Of a stretch of 14,700 nucleotides of DNA, positions 8,379-13,965 are shown in pieces (the first letter of the stretch is position 1; each line of letters starts with the position of its first letter). The stretch comes from Thermoplasmata archaeon (GTDB lineage Archaea; Thermoplasmatota; Thermoplasmata; Thermoplasmatales; Thermoplasmataceae). The DNA lies in NCBI GenBank assembly GCA_021795055.1, contig JAJYPW010000008.1, positions 1 through 14,700 on the forward strand, written 5' to 3'. The notes under the pieces were generated by a model. The model had not been told where the DNA came from and did not search any database. It saw only the letters and a program-made list of their open reading frames with translations. Position numbers and translations under genes: made by a program.

Positions 8379-9464
8379 CTATGATCTGCTTATGATCGTC
8401 ACGATGTCGAAATCCTTCAACAGATAGTCAAGGCCCACCCTCACTTCAGAAAACCTCCTGTTCGGGCCTGAAATGATTGCATACCTGAAAGATGAGATGA
8501 AAGCTCTGTTTATTTTTCTGGCAACATCCCTGACGGTGCTTCCCTGCGAAAGTATGAGGGGTCTTTCCATGTCTACAATTCCTGATTTTTCACGCATGTA
8601 CACCCTTATCAGATTCAGGGAGGTGAAGATCAGCGATTTCAGATCCTCGATGCCCGATCCGATGGACGCTGACACCCTGACGAACCTGAACCTCTCCGAT
8701 ACAGACTGCTCCACCTCATTGCTGTGCGGCAGGTCGCTCTTGTTGACCGCAATCACTGCCGGAAGGTAGACTGTGTTCTGCCTGAGATACTCAATGAGAT
8801 CACTGTCGCTGATGTTGTCTCTCAGGTACACGTCCGCGTTGACTATCTTGAATTCCTTGAGTATGGAAAACATCATCCCCTGGTCTACCGAGACGTCCGC
8901 AGGCTTGTGCACCTTTATGCCGCCGGATATCGTTTTCTTGAGGGAGATATTCTTCCTTGATCTGTTCAGCACAATCCCTGCCCTGTAGAGTTCTGCCTCA
9001 ATTTTCTCAATGCCTGAAACATTCTGGTCCGTGACAATAAGTATCAGGTCGGAGTTCCTTGCCATGCTGATGACTTCCCGCCCCCTTCCGGCTCCGGCAG
9101 ACGCATTTTCTATAATGCCAGGCAGATCAATCATCTGTATCAGGGCCCCGTTGTACTCCATTGTGCCGGGTATAGCCTTCAGGGTTGTGAATGCAAAACT
9201 GCCCACCTCGCTGTTTGCGCCCGTAAGGGAGTTAAGCAGGCTGCTCTTGCCGACGTTAGGGAAGCCAACCAGCGCAACTGTCGCATCCCCGCTCTTCGGT
9301 ATGGAAAATCCCGACCCTCCACCTGTCCTTGAAGTCTCAGCCTCCAGCTGGAGCCTTGCCAGCTTGGCCTTGAGGATTCCAATGTGATGTTCGGTAGCCT
9401 TGTTGTACTGGGTTTTTTTGAGTTCTTCCTCGATCTCCTTTATTTTCTTGTCATTTGTTCCCAT
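8379..9464 (-). CDS. drg: DRG/Rbg-family GTPase with TGS domain
   Basis: This 361-residue GTPase belongs to the OBG-HflX-like DRG family, which in eukaryotes associates with translating ribosomes. An N-terminal helical region (5-45, KIKEIEEELKKTQ) precedes the G domain. The G motifs are G1 GFPNVGKS (67-74), G3 DLPG (113-116), G4 NKSD (241-244) and G5 SAS (265-267). A helical insertion lies between G3 and G4 (about 150-235). A C-terminal TGS domain (about 288-360) may contact RNA. The ATG at 9464 is preceded by AGGTGG at 5 nt spacing. The gene lies 23 nt downstream of the methyltransferase stop and is probably cotranscribed with it. Confidence 0.93.
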   Translation of the reverse strand: MGTNDKKIKEIEEELKKTQYNKATEHHIGILKAKLARLQLEAETSRTGGGSGFSIPKSGDATVALVGFPNVGKSSLLNSLTGANSEVGSFAFTTLKAIPGTMEYNGALIQMIDLPGIIENASAGAGRGREVISMARNSDLILIVTDQNVSGIEKIEAELYRAGIVLNRSRKNISLKKTISGGIKVHKPADVSVDQGMMFSILKEFKIVNADVYLRDNISDSDLIEYLRQNTVYLPAVIAVNKSDLPHSNEVEQSVSERFRFVRVSASIGSGIEDLKSLIFTSLNLIRVYMREKSGIVDMERPLILSQGSTVRDVARKINRAFISSFRYAIISGPNRRFSEVRVGLDYLLKDFDIVTIISRS

Positions 9465-9469
9465 TCAGG

Positions 9470-9475
9470 CCACCT
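9470..9475 (-). promoter_or_regulatory. Shine-Dalgarno of drg
   Basis: On the minus strand AGGTGG stands 5 nt before the ATG at 9464. A clear ribosome site here, with no TATA in the 23-nt gap, marks drg as an internal operon gene. The promoter-proximal genes in this window mostly lack such a site. Confidence 0.6.
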
Positions 9476-9487
9476 GAGAAAATGTTG

Positions 9488-10066
9488 TCAGGATACCCTG
9501 ATGCTCACTTCCATGAGAAGGAGTCTCTCAAAGAACAGCTTTCTTGAAGCAAGAGTTCGAAACGAAAAACCTCTGGATTCGGACATTAACAGATCTATGT
9601 TTGCCAAATCTGACAGCACGATATAGCACTTTCCACCCTTATCCATAAAACGTGGCAAATCGGTGAGGAACCTGCGAACTACCTTGAAGCCGTCAGGCCC
9701 GCCGGCCCACTGCTCAGATCCGGGCAGATCCTCCTCCACCGGAAGATATGGCGGGTTGAAAATTACCGTATTGAACTTTCCGGTGACAGAGCCGAACAGG
9801 TCGCTGGTGTGTGCCTTCAATTCGACGCCATTGCGCCTTGCATTTGCCAGGGTGCATTCAACGGCGGCCGGGTTGATGTCCACAGCCTCCACGTAGAAAC
9901 CCATCTTTCGGCAGAGTATGGAGACCAGGCCTGTGCCGCAGCCCACTTCAAGTATCCTCCCTGAGGGAAGCACATTGTCAGCAAGGAGTATTGAATCATC
10001 GGAGGGCTCGTAGACTCCGTTGCAGGACTCTATGCTGATCGTGATGTCTCCACGCGTATATTCCAT
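9488..10066 (-). CDS. HemK/Mtq2-type class I methyltransferase (probable release-factor glutamine methyltransferase)
   Basis: Members of this family methylate the glutamine of the GGQ motif in class I release factors, aRF1 in archaea, usually together with Trm112. From the ATG at 10066 the protein is 192 residues, typical for archaeal members. It opens with MEYTRGDITISIESCNGVYE and then PSDDSILL, the family's N-terminal signature. The SAM-binding motif EVGCGTG follows, then AVDINPAA, the catalytic NPPY and the WAGGPDG segment. An upstream ATG at 10120 would add 18 residues, but the TATA element near 10141 predicts transcription starting at about 10114, after that codon. drg follows 23 nt downstream. 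The substrate is assigned by family, not shown by sequence; a protein or small-molecule target remains possible. Confidence 0.88.
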   Translation of the reverse strand: MEYTRGDITISIESCNGVYEPSDDSILLADNVLPSGRILEVGCGTGLVSILCRKMGFYVEAVDINPAAVECTLANARRNGVELKAHTSDLFGSVTGKFNTVIFNPPYLPVEEDLPGSEQWAGGPDGFKVVRRFLTDLPRFMDKGGKCYIVLSDLANIDLLMSESRGFSFRTLASRKLFFERLLLMEVSIRVS

Positions 10067-10136
10067 TCTGATTTCCGTCCGGGGAGAATACCCCCACATT
10101 CCTCTGGGAAGCGAACCCATTCATGGAAGACGGCGC

Positions 10137-10144
10137 ATTATATC
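10137..10144 (-). promoter_or_regulatory. TATA element upstream of the methyltransferase-drg pair
   Basis: On the minus strand GATATAAT lies in the 50-nt gap after the PD-(D/E)XK gene. The expected start of transcription is near 10114. Confidence 0.5.
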
Positions 10145-10170
10145 TAGGGCACAGCTTATTCCGAGCGACG

Positions 10171-11343
10171 CTAATTCAGGCCAATCTCATCCTGTATTTC
10201 CCTGAGGCTGGCGATTACCTCCTTTTCGATCCCGTCAACTTCTTCCCTGATGGATTTTACGGCCTTTTCAATGTCCGTGCTCTTTGTGCGGACGTTCCTG
10301 AAGCGATCGATAGAAGCCTTGATCGTGGCCAGCTTCTCGCCAAGATCCAAAGGCTTCATGACAGCCCCGGATGTAACAGACGACAGAGCACGAAGCCTCG
10401 CCCATTTGTACGCGATCTCCAGCAGGTTCTGGTTTATCATGTCCGAGGTTTCCGAGGTAAGGGCAACGGCCAGGAAGCTGTCGTCGTATTCGTTGAACCA
10501 GCCGGTCTCATCCGGAAGGTTTTCAACGGTCCTTGATACAAAAATCCCATAGGCCGCACCACGGTTTTCCATTGCCTCCTTCATCTCATCCCTTATTTTC
10601 CTGACGGTCCTGAACGGGGAATCCTTGGCTTCAATTACGATCTGCAGGTTTTCATTTCCAATTCTGGCAGTGAAATCGCCCTTCTTGCTTGAGGTGATCC
10701 TGCCGGGAGAAGATGTCAGGTCAGAGATTTCATCCCCCAGTGGGCGGGCAATTGCTGCAAGCAGGGACTCCACCTGCCCCTCGAATTCTATCCCCTTTAG
10801 CGTAGTCCTCTCCTTCACCTTCTGGACCTCCTCGTTCACGGCAATTTTGCTCTTCATGTCATTTAAGGAATCCAGTATTTCCTTACGGAGCGAATGGAGT
10901 GGGCTGCCTGGCCTTCCGGGATCAAATACATTGCGGATCACCTCGCCATTCGGCCCGACAAGGTCACTGACGAGCTTCAAGAATTCCCCGTTTTTCCCGA
11001 TCTTTGCATCAAGGAAGCCTGCAAGAATCCCCCTGTCGCCGAAATAGCCCTCGATCAGGTTCCTGACTTCCCCATCCGTGCCAAACTTCCTTTCCATTTC
11101 ATGTCTTATGTCGCTAAGCATTGTCGAGAAACTCTTCTCAATGTAATCGACCTTTTCCGATGTGGCTATGCTCCTGAGGGCAATCACGCCGGTCTTAATC
11201 ACCGTTTCAAGCGTGATCTCCAGCCTTTCCTCTCTTACTGCTGAAAAGTACTGGACTATATCGTTGTCAGTGGTGTGATAAGAATTGACCCAAAACCCGG
11301 TTTCGCTAACTTTGATATTGGCTTCCATGCCGTCAGAATCCAT
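10171..11343 (-). CDS. Uncharacterised coiled-coil protein with a PD-(D/E)XK nuclease-like core
   Basis: The 390-residue protein has no signal peptide or membrane segment and I cannot place it in a named family. Residues 40-185 are largely helical and charged, with likely coiled coil (EKSFSTMLSDIRHEMERKFG, KEILDSLNDMKSKIAVN, then VKERTTL). Residues 184-275 look like a restriction-endonuclease fold. A helix carries FEGQVESLL with Glu188. Then come a strand with D223 (KKGDFTARIG) and a strand with E238-A-K240 (LQIVIEAKDS), the D...ExK triad. The stretch AAYGIFVS then follows. A second helical, coiled-coil region closes the protein (300-390). The layout recalls DUF2130 or RmuC-like proteins but is not a clear match. 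The ATG at 11343 fits a TATA about 25 nt upstream; Met6 is an alternative. It lies upstream of the methyltransferase on the same strand. Confidence 0.7.
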   Translation of the reverse strand: MDSDGMEANIKVSETGFWVNSYHTTDNDIVQYFSAVREERLEITLETVIKTGVIALRSIATSEKVDYIEKSFSTMLSDIRHEMERKFGTDGEVRNLIEGYFGDRGILAGFLDAKIGKNGEFLKLVSDLVGPNGEVIRNVFDPGRPGSPLHSLRKEILDSLNDMKSKIAVNEEVQKVKERTTLKGIEFEGQVESLLAAIARPLGDEISDLTSSPGRITSSKKGDFTARIGNENLQIVIEAKDSPFRTVRKIRDEMKEAMENRGAAYGIFVSRTVENLPDETGWFNEYDDSFLAVALTSETSDMINQNLLEIAYKWARLRALSSVTSGAVMKPLDLGEKLATIKASIDRFRNVRTKSTDIEKAVKSIREEVDGIEKEVIASLREIQDEIGLN

Positions 11344-11362
11344 GTGAATGAATATTCTCTTC

Positions 11363-11374
11363 AGATATCAAACT
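11363..11374 (-). promoter_or_regulatory. Possible TATA element for the PD-(D/E)XK gene
   Basis: The minus-strand TTTGATATCTGA is centred about 25 nt before the ATG at 11343. The match to a TATA consensus is only fair. Confidence 0.35.
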
Positions 11375-11433
11375 AATGGGCGCGGGGGCATGACTCTTAT
11401 CAGGTCCCTCCGGCATACGATTCGGGGGAGACA

Positions 11434-11441
11434 TTTATTTA
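11434..11441 (+). promoter_or_regulatory. TATA box of the membrane protein/wHTH pair
   Basis: TTTATTTA is centred about 30 nt before the ATG at 11468. The short imperfect repeat GAGG-ATATG-CCTC (11443-11455) lies between it and the ATG. Confidence 0.5.
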
Positions 11442-11467
11442 AGAGGATATGCCTCATTCCTTTTGGT

Positions 11468-11755
11468 ATGACGGCATACACCCAGTACTTAGCTGATCTG
11501 TTTTTCCTGTTTCTAGGGTTGTCCGTGATAATTGATGTCCTGATCCTTGCCGGTTCAGCCAGGGTTATGAGGTTAAGAAAGGTGAGGATACTGTCAGCCC
11601 TATTCCTGATCTCCCTGATTGTCCTTGTGTACCTCGTATACATGATACTCGCAGAATTTAGCCTTATCGCTTCATTTCCGGCATACGCCGGTATTCTGCT
11701 GGCATTCTCAGTGCTTTCGGTCTTTTACTTCATGATTCTGAAAGGAATGTCTTAA
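11468..11755 (+). CDS. Small three-helix membrane protein
   Basis: Read from the ATG at 11468 this is a 95-residue integral membrane protein with three hydrophobic segments, at about residues 8-30, 41-62 and 65-91. The basic stretch SARVMRLRKVR between the first two should face the cytoplasm. The frame is open to an ATG at 11348, but the added 40 residues are Arg-rich and unlike a membrane-protein N-terminus. The TATA at 11434-11441 also lies downstream of that ATG, so I reject the longer form. It has no recognisable catalytic motif. Its stop codon is immediately followed by the TTG start of a winged-helix regulator, so the two are almost certainly cotranscribed and may act together, for example as membrane sensor and DNA-binding output. 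That function is inference. Confidence 0.65.
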   Translation: MTAYTQYLADLFFLFLGLSVIIDVLILAGSARVMRLRKVRILSALFLISLIVLVYLVYMILAEFSLIASFPAYAGILLAFSVLSVFYFMILKGMS

Positions 11756-12250
11756 TTGAAAGAAAGTGGGTCGTTCAGGGAACTGCTGCTAAAGCTCATC
11801 CGTGAGAACCCGGGACTTCATTTCAGGGAGATCCAGCGAAGAACCGTTTCCGCAGTGGGAAAGCTGGATTACAATCTCTACCAGTTAGAAAGGGAGGGGC
11901 TTATTTCTTCCAGAAGGGATGGAAAGGTGTTGCGATTTTTCTCGAGCGATCAGGATTCGGCGCAGGATCGGATGCTGGCGTTTCACCTGAGAAACTGGCA
12001 GTCACGGGATCTTCTTATCAGGGCTGCAGACTCGGGCGATGCAGGCCTCCGGATACCGGGCAACAGCAAATACAGGAAAAATGTCGAAAGGATGGCAGAA
12101 GACGGAATACTGCAGGTATCGGACAGGGGGGATACGCTCATCATAAGCGTAACCGACAGGGACGACCTGCTGAAATTCCTGAAGAAATACGGCGACAGCT
12201 TCATAGACTCGATAGCCTCTTCGATATACAGGCTCCTGGATGAACACTAA
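11756..12250 (+). CDS. Winged helix-turn-helix transcriptional regulator (COG3398-like)
   Basis: The 164-residue soluble protein has an N-terminal winged helix. FRELLLKLIRENPGLHFREI (7-26) leads to the recognition helix region VGKLDYNLYQLEREGLI (34-50), and the wing is SSRRDGKVLRFFSSD. A second, more diverged winged-helix-like unit covers about 82-145 (RDLLIRAADSGDAGL, then YRKNVERMAEDGILQVSDRG). Two tandem wHTH units are typical of an archaeal regulator group (COG3398). The TTG start at 11756 abuts the TAA of the membrane protein gene. The stop overlaps the opposing exported-protein stop by 2 nt. The palindrome at 13299-13316 is a possible binding site; this is inference. Confidence 0.8.
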   Translation: MKESGSFRELLLKLIRENPGLHFREIQRRTVSAVGKLDYNLYQLEREGLISSRRDGKVLRFFSSDQDSAQDRMLAFHLRNWQSRDLLIRAADSGDAGLRIPGNSKYRKNVERMAEDGILQVSDRGDTLIISVTDRDDLLKFLKKYGDSFIDSIASSIYRLLDEH

Positions 12251-13263
12251 TTCCCGGATTTATTCTTCCTGTAACTGCGGTACGTCATACCGACCACCGC
12301 TGCACCTGCAAGCATGCCAATCCCAAGGAACATCGCATGCTCAGCAATGTAGTTGATCACGCCGGTACCGTACAACAGTAACCTTGATTTCGAAAGATCT
12401 GCACCCAGGACCGATACATAGGGGTCCTGGGTCACCGTAAGTGAGCCGGCATGGGCCTGAAAGCTGAATACAAATGCAAGGAGTACGCCCTCCTCCCTGG
12501 GGACTATTGAAACTGTGTCCGTCCCTGCCACGCCGTTGTGCGTGTAATTGTAATTCCACCAGTAAAGCGCACGTGTGGAATTAATGTCGGTGCTGTTGTT
12601 TCCCATAGCCAGCCCACCACCGTACATTGAACTTCCGCTGTACGCGTTTACCTCGTTATAATAGAACTGCTTCGAGTCCTCTGCACCGGCCACTTTCTGG
12701 ACGATCACAAACGTTTCATTTCCGTTCCCGGCATTGGCGGCGGCAAGATTCACAGTGATTGATAACGACAGCTTTACCGTGGAATTATTGATGCCTGCAA
12801 AGTCGAAACCATTCTGTGACAGGTCGTTTGTCAGGTTCAGGCTGGATATCTGGCCTTCATATTTGGATACATTAACATAGGCCTGTGCTGCGATAGGTTC
12901 AAGGTTTCCGCTCCCAAGGTTGGAGTTGTCGCTGAGATTCATGACAGTCAGGTAGAGGTCCGACAGATCAGTGCCGTTAATGCCATAGAGTGAAAAACTG
13001 GACACATACGAGTAACCCTGCGAACCATTCAGAATTTTCCACTGAAGTTCTCCCAGCTGGGCTCCGAACACGCCGGAAGAAGTCGCAATGAAGACATCGG
13101 CATATGTGACGTTCACGCTCACCATATTGGACACGTTAATGGTGACTTGCGGTGATTGCGCGAGATATATTTCGTTCTCAGAACCATCAGCGTTAGCCAG
13201 CGGCGCAGCTATCATCAATGCAGTGAAGAATAAGCTTATCCAGACGTACGCCGACCATCGCAC
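12247..13263 (-). CDS. Sequon-rich exported protein with C-terminal membrane anchor
   Basis: Read from the GTG at 13263, this 338-residue protein starts MRWSAYVWISLFFTALMIAA, a signal peptide probably cleaved near ANADG. The ectodomain is rich in Asn, Ser, Thr, Gly and Tyr, with about a dozen N-x-S/T sequons and no cysteine. A single hydrophobic segment near the C-terminus (AMFLGIGMLAGAAVVGMTY) is followed by a basic tail (RSYRKNKSGN). The topology is therefore outside with a C-terminal anchor. The frame also opens at an ATG at 13317, but the TATA at 13286-13294 lies inside that extension and its spacing points to GTG 13263. I do not recognise the family; a glycosylated envelope protein is the safe reading. 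It is divergent from the PepSY-like gene. Confidence 0.75.
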   Translation of the reverse strand: MRWSAYVWISLFFTALMIAAPLANADGSENEIYLAQSPQVTINVSNMVSVNVTYADVFIATSSGVFGAQLGELQWKILNGSQGYSYVSSFSLYGINGTDLSDLYLTVMNLSDNSNLGSGNLEPIAAQAYVNVSKYEGQISSLNLTNDLSQNGFDFAGINNSTVKLSLSITVNLAAANAGNGNETFVIVQKVAGAEDSKQFYYNEVNAYSGSSMYGGGLAMGNNSTDINSTRALYWWNYNYTHNGVAGTDTVSIVPREEGVLLAFVFSFQAHAGSLTVTQDPYVSVLGADLSKSRLLLYGTGVINYIAEHAMFLGIGMLAGAAVVGMTYRSYRKNKSGN

Positions 13264-13285
13264 AGGCTGATAATCCTGTGAACGG

Positions 13286-13294
13286 GTTATTAAG
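13286..13294 (-). promoter_or_regulatory. TATA box of the anchored exported protein gene
   Basis: The minus-strand CTTAATAAC is centred about 27 nt before the GTG at 13263. No Shine-Dalgarno precedes that GTG, which supports a leaderless transcript and the shorter gene. Confidence 0.55.
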
Positions 13295-13298
13295 CTTT

Positions 13299-13316
13299 TG
13301 GAACAGTGATGTTCCA
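13299..13316. promoter_or_regulatory. Perfect palindrome (7-4-7) between divergent exported-protein genes
   Basis: TGGAACA-GTGA-TGTTCCA is a perfect inverted repeat with 7-bp arms. It lies just upstream of the minus-strand TATA (13286-13294) and 39 bp before the plus-strand GTG at 13355. Position and symmetry suit a dimeric regulator binding site acting on one or both genes. The regulator is unknown. Confidence 0.5.
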
Positions 13317-13354
13317 CAATCGTTTACTGGCTTCCCGATCTGTGACATCCGGAG

Positions 13355-13789
13355 GTGAAAAAACAAGTGCTCTCATCATTAATAAGCGCGAAGGCGATTG
13401 TCGCATTGATCTTGACCATTTCCGCAGTATCAGTTGCTGGTGCAGCCGGAACAGGCCCTCTCGGGCACATGTTCACAGGGACATCAGGCAGCGGGAATCT
13501 GACGGCAGCAGAACAGGCAGCGATCACGTACGTGGATACGCATTTCTCCGGGAACGGAACTGCCAAGATCCTGCAGATCGAGAACGATACCGAGAACGGG
13601 TCGGCGGTGTTTGATATAACCATACTGGCCCCAAACGGGAACGTCTATGATCTTGGAATAAGCCAGTCGACCAATCAGGTAATCTCTGTGGAACTCTCTC
13701 AGGACATGAACGACAACCAGACTGAGACGGAAAACAGCGACAACTCAACTTCGACCGACAACCAGAACATTAACCAGAAGGACAGCTGA
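13355..13789 (+). CDS. Small exported protein with a PepSY-like domain
   Basis: The 144-residue protein has a signal peptide (MKKQVLSSLISAKAIVALIL, cleaved near AGAAG). One PepSY-like unit follows at about residues 50-115. AAEQAAITYVDTHF forms the helix, ILQIENDTENGSAVFDITIL the paired strands, and NVYDLGISQSTNQVISVEL the closing strand and turn. PepSY domains are often exported and have been proposed to modulate peptidases; the role here is unknown. The tail (about 118-144) is low-complexity Asn, Asp, Ser, Thr and Gln. GTG at 13355 keeps the two lysines expected at a signal peptide start. GTG at 13367 would be served by GGAGGTGA at 8 nt spacing, so the start is uncertain. It is transcribed away from the anchored exported protein. 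Confidence 0.7.
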   Translation: MKKQVLSSLISAKAIVALILTISAVSVAGAAGTGPLGHMFTGTSGSGNLTAAEQAAITYVDTHFSGNGTAKILQIENDTENGSAVFDITILAPNGNVYDLGISQSTNQVISVELSQDMNDNQTETENSDNSTSTDNQNINQKDS

Positions 13790-13809
13790 ACCAAATTTCA
13801 GCGTCCCAA

Positions 13810-13814
13810 TTTTT
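13810..13814 (+). terminator. Possible T-run terminator after the PepSY-like gene
   Basis: A run of five T follows about 20 nt after the stop codon. Archaeal termination often occurs at such T tracts without a hairpin. Confidence 0.3.
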
Positions 13815-13939
13815 ACCACCTGTATCTTTGAATGCCCATCTGCTTTTAATCCGATCCCGCGCATTCGGCAGAAACCTCCCAGAAAACCTTTCAACGTGCA
13901 GGGCGAATGGGAGCGATACCTAACTTTATTACAAAGCTC
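13815..13939. other. Intergenic region before topA
   Basis: The stretch between the PepSY-like gene and topA holds AT-rich motifs (CTTTTAATCC near 13852, ACTTTATTAC near 13924) that could be extra TATA elements. I see no RNA gene. The open frame starting at 13896 is a shadow across the topA start. Confidence 0.4.
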
Positions 13940-13947
13940 AAATTATA
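13940..13947 (+). promoter_or_regulatory. Probable TATA element for topA
   Basis: AAATTATA is centred 22-23 nt before the TTG at 13966, somewhat closer than at the other promoters. A weak ribosome site (AGGGA, 13954-13958) also precedes the TTG by 7 nt. Confidence 0.4.
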
Positions 13948-13965
13948 CGCCGCAGGGAATTACCG

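Noticed and set aside
8473..9387. Several plus-strand open frames, including 125 codons at 9010-9387
   Set aside because: They lie antisense within drg, which has full G motifs and a TGS domain, and their translations show no family features.
10067..10120. Longer methyltransferase start at ATG 10120
   Set aside because: The TATA near 10141 predicts a transcript start near 10114, and family members begin close to the 10066 Met. It is not fully excluded.
10625..11244. Plus-strand open frames of 140 and 116 codons
   Set aside because: They are antisense to the PD-(D/E)XK gene, have no ribosome site or promoter, and read as low-quality shadow protein.
11348..11467. N-terminal extension of the small membrane protein from ATG 11348
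   Set aside because: The added 40 residues are Arg-rich without structure, and the TATA at 11434-11441 lies inside them and points to ATG 11468.
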